64,000 bases of DNA from contig NZ_CAIJCS010000019.1 of the NCBI RefSeq assembly GCF_903819165.1, positions 248,001 to 312,000 of the forward strand, given 5' to 3'. The notes under the pieces were generated by a model, which saw only the letters and a list, made by a program, of their open reading frames with translations, was not told the origin of the DNA and did no database searches. Position 1 is the first letter of the stretch, and each line of letters begins with the position of its first letter. This document shows positions 57,068 to 64,000 of the stretch, in pieces. The DNA comes from Aedoeadaptatus nemausensis. GTDB taxonomy: Bacteria > Bacillota > Clostridia > Tissierellales > Peptoniphilaceae. A program made the translations under genes and the position numbers.

Positions 57068-58108
57068 TTACTTCTCCAAAAAACCGATTATATCCTTCAT
57101 AACATATTCCGTAGCCTCCTCGTGGAGAAGGTCGTGTTTCATAAGGGGGAATACCCGGTTTTCGTAATCTCTATACCCTAAATTATAAAAAGTGTTCGCC
57201 GTATCCGTAAGGCCTTCTACGCCGCCGGTCAGGGGATCTTCCGATCCGTTTAAAGCGAGTACCTTGAGACCCGGATTTTTCACTTTATAGCGACGGCAAT
57301 CCTTTAATCGGCTCGCCGCTTCCCAAATGGCCATGGCGCCGCCGTTTAAATAATGAGTAACGAGTTTTTCGTCTTCTTTAAAGGAATCTAAAAACTCCGG
57401 ACTGTTGCTGATGGTATTCAACGCCGCCTTGGTCTTCGAGTCCATCATGGTCACCAATGCGCCTCTTCGCTTGCCATTTGTAAAAAAGCGCTCGATATTG
57501 CCGAAGGCCAGGCCGATTTTTGCCGAGGGCGGATAGCAGACGACGCCCGTTAAAATTAATTTATCGATCATGTCGTCGTGATCCATAATATAGTTTCTGG
57601 CGATTAAAGAGCCGAAAGAATGGCCGAAAAGGGCGAGGGGAAGGCCGGGAAAGCGGCGCTTGAAATACACGGTCAGACTGTACTGATCCACGAGCAAATC
57701 GTCGATGGAAGAAATATAGGCCCTGGGGTGATCCGCCGATACGGAATCGCCGTGGCCCCGATTATCCGAAAGGAAAACCGTATAGCCTTCCTTCGCCAAG
57801 GCTGCTGCGAAATCTAAATAATAGCCTCTGTGTTCCTGGGCACCGTGAATGATTTGCACGAGCCCTTTGGGATCTTCCGCCTTTATTATCGTAAAGGCCA
57901 GGGGAAGACCGTCTACAATCGAAGGGTAAATCCCCTCTTCCCGATGGTCGCTTGCACTCAAAAGAAGTGCGTCGTCATTCATGCCCTCTTCTACCCAGCG
58001 ATAATAGGCTTTATCCGTGCGCACCTTGTCCATTCGGCGTGCCAATTGAGGGAGGATAGCCCCTGCTGCCAGGGCGCCCTTTAACCATTGTTTATTCTTT
58101 CGTCCCAC
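57068..58108 (-). CDS. Alpha/beta hydrolase, lysophospholipase/monoacylglycerol lipase-like
   Basis: 346 residues. HGAQEHRGYY (near 88) with the oxyanion hole, the nucleophile elbow FGHSFGS (near 160), and the final His in LMKHDLLHEEATE (near 322) form the Ser/Asp/His arrangement. SDNRGHGDS (near 114) is typical of monoacylglycerol lipases and lysophospholipases. No signal peptide is seen. It probably hydrolyses membrane-derived lipid esters; the exact substrate cannot be read. The 68-base gap to the MTH1187-family gene is without a clear terminator. Confidence 0.88.
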   Translation of the reverse strand: MGRKNKQWLKGALAAGAILPQLARRMDKVRTDKAYYRWVEEGMNDDALLLSASDHREEGIYPSIVDGLPLAFTIIKAEDPKGLVQIIHGAQEHRGYYLDFAAALAKEGYTVFLSDNRGHGDSVSADHPRAYISSIDDLLVDQYSLTVYFKRRFPGLPLALFGHSFGSLIARNYIMDHDDMIDKLILTGVVCYPPSAKIGLAFGNIERFFTNGKRRGALVTMMDSKTKAALNTISNSPEFLDSFKEDEKLVTHYLNGGAMAIWEAASRLKDCRRYKVKNPGLKVLALNGSEDPLTGGVEGLTDTANTFYNLGYRDYENRVFPLMKHDLLHEEATEYVMKDIIGFLEK

Positions 58109-58129
58109 AACTGCCTCTCTTTCTACTGT

Positions 58130-59389
58130 TTAAAAGTTGTCGTCTTCGTAAAACGCCTTCATGGCGCTATAAAAATCCTCTACATCCCGTACGTGGACCA
58201 CTTCCCTGAGGGAGTGCATGGCCCATGTGGCAATGCCCACGTCGATGGCTTCGATGTCTACATGGCGCACACTCAAAGGCCCGATGGTGGATCCGCCCCG
58301 TTGGCCGTGGGGATTGGCGAAGTATTGCACCTTGAGGTTTTGTTTTTTCATCAGAGATTTAAAGCGGGCGCTGCTATGGCCTTGGGTGGCGTAACTTCTC
58401 GCGGCGCCGGTCTTAATGGCTACGCCCTCTCCGAGCTTCGGCGACGCCGAGGGATTGGAGCGATCCAAGTAATTCGGGTGATAGGCGTGGGCCATGTCCG
58501 CGCTCATTAAGAAACTGCGTGAAAGGGCGCGATAAAAAGCCTCTTCCCCGGCGGGGAGGGTGATTCTCTTTAATACATTGGCAAAAAAACTGCTGTCTCC
58601 GCCGCTTTTCGTCAAGCTTCCTACTTCTTCATTGTCTGTAATATAGAGCATGATCGTCGCCTTGGACTTCTCCGCTTCCATAAGGGCGCGAAAAGCCGGG
58701 TAGGCCGTGGCGAGATTATCTAATCGGGGAGCGGAAAGCCATTCTCCCTCTTTGCCCACGGTCTCCGATTTTTCCGCGGCGTAAAAATAAAGATCGTAAT
58801 CTAAAATAGCGTCCTCTTTCACGCCGGCCACATGAGCCAGTTCCCTTAAAAATCCTCCGTCCTTAAAGCTTTCGCCGCCGAGAGGCACAAGATCCTTCCC
58901 CGGCTCGTAGACGTGGCCCGTGTTCACTTCTCTATGAAGATGGGGCGCAAGATTGGGGATGGTAGCCAGAGCGTATCCGAAATCCAACGGAATGCTCTTC
59001 ACTCCATTATCTTCCACGAGGACCCGTCCCGCCAAAGAAAGGGGACGATCCAACCAGGTGGAGCGAATAATGGCGCCGTAAGGTTCCACGTCGAAGCGCA
59101 CGCCGCCGTCAAAATCGTGTACGCCGCCCGGGAGCAGCTTCAAGAGCGGGCTGTCCGTGTGGCTCAACACCGCCTTAAAGGCCATCTCGTCCTCTTTCAA
59201 ACTGCCTAAGTGGAAAAGCAGAATGCCGCCGTCGTCGACGACCATACTGTATCTTTTCCCCTCTTCCAAGTTCCAGGCATCCTCGGGATTTAAGGGCGTA
59301 AAGCCTTCCGCCTCTTCTATAAAATGACGCGCCACCTGATAAGAGGTGGGGCTTTTGTCGATAAAGTCCATGAATTTTTGAATATCCAT
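58130..59389 (-). CDS. M18-family aminopeptidase
   Basis: 419 residues, aspartyl aminopeptidase family (ApeB/DAP2 type). Metal ligands are visible: VLSHTDSPLLKLLP (near 67-80), DNEEVGSLTKSG (near 270) and SADMAHAYHPNY (near 311), with a C-terminal YATQGHSSARFK and HSLREVVHVRDVEDF. The enzyme removes N-terminal acidic or neutral residues from peptides in the cytosol, as part of peptide catabolism. A frame begins at 59455, but GAAAGGAGAG before the ATG at 59389 (MDIQKFM) fixes the start. Confidence 0.93.
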   Translation of the reverse strand: MDIQKFMDFIDKSPTSYQVARHFIEEAEGFTPLNPEDAWNLEEGKRYSMVVDDGGILLFHLGSLKEDEMAFKAVLSHTDSPLLKLLPGGVHDFDGGVRFDVEPYGAIIRSTWLDRPLSLAGRVLVEDNGVKSIPLDFGYALATIPNLAPHLHREVNTGHVYEPGKDLVPLGGESFKDGGFLRELAHVAGVKEDAILDYDLYFYAAEKSETVGKEGEWLSAPRLDNLATAYPAFRALMEAEKSKATIMLYITDNEEVGSLTKSGGDSSFFANVLKRITLPAGEEAFYRALSRSFLMSADMAHAYHPNYLDRSNPSASPKLGEGVAIKTGAARSYATQGHSSARFKSLMKKQNLKVQYFANPHGQRGGSTIGPLSVRHVDIEAIDVGIATWAMHSLREVVHVRDVEDFYSAMKAFYEDDNF

Positions 59390-59508
59390 ATGCTCTCCTT
59401 TCTCTTTTCTCATTGTATAGCAAAAATTTCGGTGATTCCACGATATTTCCCGCACACTCCCCTTTTTCGGGGTATAATCTAATGTATATAAAGGAGGATT
59501 TTATTTAA

Positions 59509-60837
59509 ATGGAAATTGCCGATCTCGTACCGGAACTGATACTCATCGTCGCCCTTACCGTCGTGCACGGTTTTTTTGCATCGGCGGAAATCGCCATGGT
59601 GTCTTTAAATCGCCAACGCATCGAGGATATGGCCGAAGAGGGAGACAAGCGCGCCGCCACTCTTTTACAATTGACGGAAGACCAGACCCGCTTCCTCTCT
59701 TCCCTTCGCGTGGGAATGACTTTAGCGGGATTTTTCTCCGCAGGTCTTGCGGCGAGAAGTTTGAGCGCCCTTTTGGCCTATCGCATTGCATCTCTCGGCG
59801 TCCCCTACGCCGGCACCATCGCCTTTATTTTAATCCTCTTTATTCTCTCTTATCTTACTTTGGTCTTCGGAGAATTGGTACCCAAGCGAGTAGCTCTTCA
59901 ACACACTGAAAAGACGGCGCTGAAATCCGCAGGATTTATCGCCTTCTTTTATAAGATCGCCTCTCCCTACATTCGCTTCCTCGCCCTTTCCACCACCCTC
60001 GTCTTAAAGGCCACGGGAAAATATTCCGAAGACGTGGAGAAAAATATCAGCGAGGAAGAAATAAAGAGCTATCTCCGCGTAGGCCATCAACACGGCGTCA
60101 TCAACGAAAGCGGCGAGGTCATGATGGTCAATATTATGGCCTTCGACGACAAACTCGCCTATGAAATCATGACACCGCGCACTTCTCTGTACATGATCGA
60201 TTACGACGATTTCGATAAAAACATGATTCAGGATATGCTGGAATCCGGGTATTCCCGGGTGCCCGTCTACCGCGACGGACCGGACAATATCGTAGGCACG
60301 ATTTACATTAAGGACCTATTCGTGGAATACGCCAAGCAGGATTACAAAACCATCGACATCGACAAGGTCATGAAGAAACCTTACTTCGTGCCGGAGACGA
60401 AAAACATCGACCGCCTGCTTCAGGAACTTCAAAACACGAAAAATTACCTGGCCATCTTAATCGACGAATACGGCGGGCTGGCCGGCATGGTCACCATCGA
60501 GGACATCGTCGAAGAAATCGTCGGCGAAATCGAGGACGAATATGACGACGATATGCCCCCCATTTTGAAAGTAAATAATTCCACTTATGTCGCCGACGGC
60601 ATGATGGAACTGGATACTATTAATGAGGAGCTGGATATCGAGTTGGAAAGCGAAAACCACGAAACTATTTCCGGCCTTACCATCGAGCTTCTAGGCTTTA
60701 TTCCCGAGCCGGAAGACACGAAAAAACACAGTGTCCTTTACAAAAATTCCATTCGCCTCACCACCCTCGCCGTTTCCGACAAGCGCATTTCCCGCGTGGA
60801 AATCAAGCTCTTGGAAGAAGAGGAAGAACAGGCCTAA
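59509..60837 (+). CDS. CNNM/CorC-family hemolysin-like protein
   Basis: 442 residues. DUF21 transmembrane domain (about 1-190, three or four spans), a CBS pair (about 205-330, with IMTPRTSLYMIDY and YLAILIDEYGGLAGMVTIEDIVEEIVGEI), and a C-terminal CorC_HlyC domain (about 345-430, with YVADGMMELDTINEEL). The family transports magnesium and related ions or controls their efflux; hemolysin is a historical name. AAGGAGG precedes the ATG. A TATAAT box lies at 59473-59478, but its -35 is weak. It is followed by a short terminator hairpin before the SLH-CAP gene. Confidence 0.92.
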   Translation: MEIADLVPELILIVALTVVHGFFASAEIAMVSLNRQRIEDMAEEGDKRAATLLQLTEDQTRFLSSLRVGMTLAGFFSAGLAARSLSALLAYRIASLGVPYAGTIAFILILFILSYLTLVFGELVPKRVALQHTEKTALKSAGFIAFFYKIASPYIRFLALSTTLVLKATGKYSEDVEKNISEEEIKSYLRVGHQHGVINESGEVMMVNIMAFDDKLAYEIMTPRTSLYMIDYDDFDKNMIQDMLESGYSRVPVYRDGPDNIVGTIYIKDLFVEYAKQDYKTIDIDKVMKKPYFVPETKNIDRLLQELQNTKNYLAILIDEYGGLAGMVTIEDIVEEIVGEIEDEYDDDMPPILKVNNSTYVADGMMELDTINEELDIELESENHETISGLTIELLGFIPEPEDTKKHSVLYKNSIRLTTLAVSDKRISRVEIKLLEEEEEQA

Positions 60838-60843
60838 ACTTTT

Positions 60844-60864
60844 AAGCGGCTTTCGAGCCGCTCA
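60844..60864 (+). terminator. Hairpin after the CNNM/CorC gene
   Basis: Perfect 7-bp stem AGCGGCT/AGCCGCT with a TTCG loop, then CATTTTAT, a weak U-tract; readthrough into the SLH-CAP gene is likely. Confidence 0.6.
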
Positions 60865-60882
60865 TTTTATAAGGAGCTATAT

Positions 60883-62016
60883 TTGAAACGACTATTTTTA
60901 CTTGCCCTCGCTTTCCTACTTGCCCTTCCCCTCCCCGCCTTTGCGAAGCAGGTGGGAGAGGAGGAGAAGATCGAGCATTTCGTTAAAAACCGTGTCGTAG
61001 AGGGGGACGGCACGGGCCTGTCTTTGGATCGCCCCATTACCCGAGGAGAACTGGCCAAGGTGATCGTCAGTCTGGAAGATCGACGGGAAGATGCCTCGGC
61101 TATGAAGTATAAAAAGAGCCCCTACGCCGACGTAAAGGAAAACCACTGGGCCAACGGGTTTATTAACGCCCTCTCCCTGGCGGATAAGGGCAAACTTCCC
61201 CTACTGGCGGGCTATGAAGACGGGAGCTTTCGCCCGGACAGACCGGTAAGTTATGGCGAGGTGGCGAAAATCGCCTGTCTTATGGCGGCGCCCGCTACGA
61301 GCCCGGAGGATATAGCCTTTATTCCATGGCCTTCAGGCTGGATGGAACTGGCGGGATCCTTCGAATTTTCCGTCTCGTCCTTTCCAGCGAATACACCTGC
61401 CCTCCGCCGCCACGTCTTTACCACCCTTTACGACGCCCGGGAAATGTCGGACCCCGAGAGGAAAATAAAGTACACCCCCTCACCGAAGGGATTGTATCTG
61501 CAGCAGATGAAGGGATTTAATGAGGGCTCTACTTTCGACAAGGCTCTTTACCGGGAAGAGATGCTCCGTCTGATAAACGATGTGCGGAGAAATAACAATC
61601 TCAAACCTCTGCAATACATGATCTCTCTGGAGCGGGGCACGAAAACTCGCGCCGAGGAACTGGCGAAATACGGCGACATCCGCATAAAAGGCCACCGCCA
61701 TAAGCGAACAGACGGCGCGCCTTTTTACACCGCCTTCGATTATCTTCCCTTCGATCCCCGTCCCCATCTCGGAGAAAATCTCTTAATGTACGGCTTGCCC
61801 TATGGCGATGGGAAGAATCCATCCTATCTCGCCGATCCTAAATTTCTCGCCGAAGAATCCTTCCGCCTTTGGATGGCGAGCCCGAGCCACCGCGCCAATA
61901 TTCTCGATCCGGAGAATCGCTTCGTGGCCTGCGGAAATTACGCGGATAACACATACGGTGACAAAGATTACCCGAACACGGGCATTCTCGTCGTCGCCAT
62001 GAGTTTTTATAAATAA
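60883..62016 (+). CDS. SLH-CAP protein, secreted cell-wall-bound CAP-domain protein
   Basis: 377 residues. Start is a TTG at 60883 with AAGGAG eight bases upstream. A signal peptide (MKRLFLLALAFLLALPLP, cleaving near AFA, residue 21) leads to two SLH-like repeats (about 28-95 and 95-150) and a C-terminal CAP/SCP domain (about 225-377). CAP hallmarks are present: RINDVRRNNNLKPL-like first helix, GHRHKRTDG (near 267), HLGENLLMYG and MASPSHRANILDP (near 328-340). CAP proteins bind sterols, lipids or act in surface defence; in Firmicutes they are common wall-associated proteins of unknown role. The SLH count is two rather than three. Confidence 0.9.
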   Translation: MKRLFLLALAFLLALPLPAFAKQVGEEEKIEHFVKNRVVEGDGTGLSLDRPITRGELAKVIVSLEDRREDASAMKYKKSPYADVKENHWANGFINALSLADKGKLPLLAGYEDGSFRPDRPVSYGEVAKIACLMAAPATSPEDIAFIPWPSGWMELAGSFEFSVSSFPANTPALRRHVFTTLYDAREMSDPERKIKYTPSPKGLYLQQMKGFNEGSTFDKALYREEMLRLINDVRRNNNLKPLQYMISLERGTKTRAEELAKYGDIRIKGHRHKRTDGAPFYTAFDYLPFDPRPHLGENLLMYGLPYGDGKNPSYLADPKFLAEESFRLWMASPSHRANILDPENRFVACGNYADNTYGDKDYPNTGILVVAMSFYK

Positions 62017-62022
62017 ACGCAA

Positions 62023-62058
62023 AATCCCCCTCTCCATGTAGGAAAGGGGGATTCTTTT
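62023..62058 (+). terminator. Terminator after the SLH-CAP gene
   Basis: Perfect 10-bp stem AATCCCCCTT-type arms (AATCCCCCT/AGGGGGATT) with a 12-base loop, then CTTTTTTC; convergent with the DUF1015 gene end. Confidence 0.87.
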
Positions 62059-62060
62059 TT

Positions 62061-63287
62061 CTATTTCGTTTCCAAAGGATGGATAAATAGGCCGCTTCTC
62101 GGTTTCGGTTCAAACCAAGTGGATTTCGGCGGCATAACCTTGCCGGCATCGGCCACGGCCATTAAATCTTCGAGGGATGTAGGATACACGGAAAAGGCGA
62201 TGGTCATGTCCTCATTCACTCGGCGCTCCAATTCTTTTAAACCGCGCACACCGCCGACAAAGTCGATGCGCTCGTCGCTTCTCGGGTCGCCGATGCCCAA
62301 GACGGGGGCGAGCAAAAAGTTTTGTAAAATGGAAACGTCCAAGCCGTCGATAACATCGTCGATAGCTTCGCCCTTGTAGCGCAGGCGATACCATTTGCCG
62401 TCAGCAAACATGCCGAACTCGCCCTTCTCGCGGGGATGAACTGCGGCTGTTTCTTCTTCTACGGAAAAGTTTTCGCCGATTTTTTCGAGAAGCTCATCAA
62501 TCGTCAGGCCGTTTAAGTCGGCCACCACCCGATTATAATCGTAAACTTTCAATTCCTCGGAGGGATAGACAATGGCCATAAAATAATTGTAAGGGGTCTC
62601 GTCGTTCCCGGGGCCGTAGGCTTTTCTGCGCATTTCACCGACCCGCACCGCCGATGCGGAGCGGTGATGGCCGTCGGCGATGTAGAGGGAATCCAGGGAC
62701 TCGAAATTCTCCTCGATCTTTTGAATAATGCTCTCGTCGTCGATGGTCCAGAGGCGATGCGTCGTCTCATCATCGGTGGTAAAGGCCAAGGGCTCTTTTT
62801 TCGTCGACTCGTCGATTAATTCATCGATTGATTCTTGACTACGGTAGGTTAAAAAGATGGGCCCGGTTTGAGCGTCCAACGTGTCGATATGATCCACGCG
62901 ATTTTCTTCTTTTTCCCTACGGGTCTTTTCGTGCTTTTTAATTCTATCGTCGAGATAATCGTCCACAGAGGCGAGGCACATTAAGCCTCGCTGCTTATGG
63001 CCGTCTCTTTCCAATTCGTAGACATAAAGGGAGGGAGAATCTTCTCTGTAAAAAATGCCTTCTTCCTCGAGCCGATCGAAATGCTTCTTTCCGATTTTAT
63101 TGACCGAACCCTCTACATCGCCTTCGATGGTGGCCTCCGGAAGATCCACCTGCAGGAAAGATTTCGGGTGGCGACGAATTTCTTCCCGCGCTTCCTCTAC
63201 GGAATAGACATCGTAGGGAAGGGCGGCCACTTCTTTTGCGTACTCCTCTTTTGGGCGAATGGCCCGAAATGCTCTGATTTTAACCAT
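62061..63287 (-). CDS. DUF1015 family protein
   Basis: 408 residues, no signal peptide. The family is widespread in Firmicutes and some anaerobes, often beside serA/serC, and of unknown function. Conserved blocks seen: AALPYDVYSVEEAR (near 21), LYIADGHHRSASAVRV (near 197) with the HHR motif that may form an active or metal site, and FKVYDYNRVVADL-like region near 255. It is nine bases downstream of the serA-type gene on the same strand, so co-transcribed with it. Confidence 0.88.
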   Translation of the reverse strand: MVKIRAFRAIRPKEEYAKEVAALPYDVYSVEEAREEIRRHPKSFLQVDLPEATIEGDVEGSVNKIGKKHFDRLEEEGIFYREDSPSLYVYELERDGHKQRGLMCLASVDDYLDDRIKKHEKTRREKEENRVDHIDTLDAQTGPIFLTYRSQESIDELIDESTKKEPLAFTTDDETTHRLWTIDDESIIQKIEENFESLDSLYIADGHHRSASAVRVGEMRRKAYGPGNDETPYNYFMAIVYPSEELKVYDYNRVVADLNGLTIDELLEKIGENFSVEEETAAVHPREKGEFGMFADGKWYRLRYKGEAIDDVIDGLDVSILQNFLLAPVLGIGDPRSDERIDFVGGVRGLKELERRVNEDMTIAFSVYPTSLEDLMAVADAGKVMPPKSTWFEPKPRSGLFIHPLETK

Positions 63288-63295
63288 AATACACC

Positions 63296-64000
63296 TTATA
63301 TAAAGCGAACCCGCACCACGCCGTCGATAGCGAGGATTTTTTCCCGAAGTTCTTCATTGACAGGAGAGTCTACATCGATCATGGTGCACGCCCATTCCGT
63401 GCGGTGGCGGTTTAAAAGATTGGCGATATTTATATGCTCTTCTGCAAGCACCGCCGTAATTTGCCCGATCATATTGGGAATGTTCCGGTGATTCACCGTG
63501 ACCCGAGCCGCACTTTTGCACACGCCCATATTGGTGTCCGGGAAGTTGACGGAGCAGCGGATATTGCCGTTGGTGAGGTAATCTACCGCTTGGCGCACCA
63601 CCATCTTCGCCGAATTTTCCTCGCTCTCCGGCGTGGAGGCGCCCAGGTGAGGAATGTTGATAGTATTGGGGAGCGTGATGGACTCGGGATCCGGGAAATC
63701 CACTACATACTTCGCCACTTTTCCCTCTTCCAAATACTTTCTCAGGGCCTTTAAATCCACGAGACCGCCCCGGGCAATATTGATGAGGCGCATGCCGTCC
63801 TTTGCCACGGAAAGGAGTTCTTCCCCTACGAAATTTTTCGTATCCGGAGTGTAGGGAATATGGATCGTAATATAGTCGCTCACTTTAAATAAATCCTTCG
63901 CCTCTTCCACTACATTGACGCGAGTATCCAGGTGAAGGGCGTTTCCGATGGAGAGGAAGGGGTCGTATCCGTAAACTTCCATGCCCATATCGATGCCCAT
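63296..64000 (-). CDS. serA: D-3-phosphoglycerate dehydrogenase, C-terminal part (cut by window edge)
   Basis: First step of serine synthesis, 3-phosphoglycerate to 3-phosphohydroxypyruvate. 234 residues are present, and the frame runs to the window edge, so the N-terminal ~150 residues are probably outside. The NAD-binding region continues from MGIDMGMEVYGYDPF; LINIARGGLVDLKAL (near 92), PHLGASTPESEENSA (near 138, His of the catalytic pair) and a C-terminal ACT-type domain (about 163-234, NIPNMIGQITAVLAEEHINI) identify the short type. Grouped with DUF1015, the usual clostridial pairing. Confidence 0.92.
   Translation of the reverse strand: MGIDMGMEVYGYDPFLSIGNALHLDTRVNVVEEAKDLFKVSDYITIHIPYTPDTKNFVGEELLSVAKDGMRLINIARGGLVDLKALRKYLEEGKVAKYVVDFPDPESITLPNTINIPHLGASTPESEENSAKMVVRQAVDYLTNGNIRCSVNFPDTNMGVCKSAARVTVNHRNIPNMIGQITAVLAEEHINIANLLNRHRTEWACTMIDVDSPVNEELREKILAIDGVVRVRFI

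Noticed and set aside
440-63300. tRNA genes, rRNA genes and CRISPR arrays in intergenic regions
   Set aside because: All gaps were read; none contains a cloverleaf with a CCA-proximal GTTCRANNC loop, rRNA landmark or regularly spaced direct repeat.

Overview
The window looks like chromosomal DNA of a low-to-medium-GC, Gram-positive anaerobe of the Firmicutes (Bacillota). The clostridial/Tissierellia-like character, possibly Peptoniphilaceae, is inference from gene content only. Support comes from the ptsH-whiA-yvcK-rapZ-murB cluster, T-box, lysine and tetrahydrofolate riboswitches, ECF-type FolT, S-layer-homology proteins, strong GGAGG ribosome binding sites and fermentative core metabolism without respiratory genes. 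No rRNA, tRNA, CRISPR array or complete insertion sequence was found.

Layout. 1-0.9 kb: the start of pyrB on the minus strand behind an attenuator-like leader, preceded by a free-standing structured RNA (6S-like) with its own promoter and terminator. 0.9-4.8 kb: a minus-strand operon (acyl-CoA dehydrogenase homologue, cytosolic PhnD-like binding protein, core-type MetE, cysteine-less OsmC-like protein) led by a small predicted pseudoknot; this is the least explained unit and the best candidate for an undescribed pathway. 4.8-9.3 kb: RluA-type pseudouridine synthase, nadK, a glycosyltransferase/J-domain/metallopeptidase operon and an unannotated 35-residue membrane peptide gene. 9.5-13.3 kb: lysine-riboswitch-controlled NhaC-family transporter, ZIP transporter, DUF4298, and THF-riboswitch-controlled folT. 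13.3-23.5 kb: pyk, pfkA, dnaE, then ptsH-whiA-yvcK-rapZ-murB. 23.6-27.5 kb: a methionine T-box driving metN-metI-metQ-metQ. 27.6-32.3 kb: TIM-barrel protein, AI-2E-family permease, zinc-ribbon membrane proteins and an XRE regulator, then a repeat-like gene-free stretch. 32.3-34.5 kb: gltX and a PHP hydrolase. 34.6-36.3 kb: an AT-rich island with a CPBP protease and a serine-recombinase remnant. 36.3-43.4 kb: SLH protein, proS, flavin-binding lipoprotein, LacI regulator, lipid kinase, two envelope-stress-like small proteins. 43.5-48.8 kb: PHP phosphatase and an aconitase-isocitrate dehydrogenase-citrate synthase operon. 48.9-64 kb: ABC/FtsX exporter, SLH protein, DUF1232, pyrE-pyrF, two alpha/beta hydrolases, Mrp-like ATPase, MTH1187-family protein, M18 aminopeptidase, CNNM/CorC protein, SLH-CAP protein, DUF1015 and the end of serA.

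How the genes fit together. Methionine and lysine supply are sensed by RNA (T-box, lysine riboswitch, perhaps the pseudoknot leader) and met largely by import. Pyrimidine synthesis is split between pyrB and pyrFE. The acn-icd-cit operon is the oxidative branch of the TCA cycle and probably makes 2-oxoglutarate for glutamate. Pyk and PfkA carry glycolysis. Three SLH proteins imply a cell-wall-attached protein layer. Promoters were read as -35/-10 pairs by eye and RNA folds were paired by hand, so all of these need computation.
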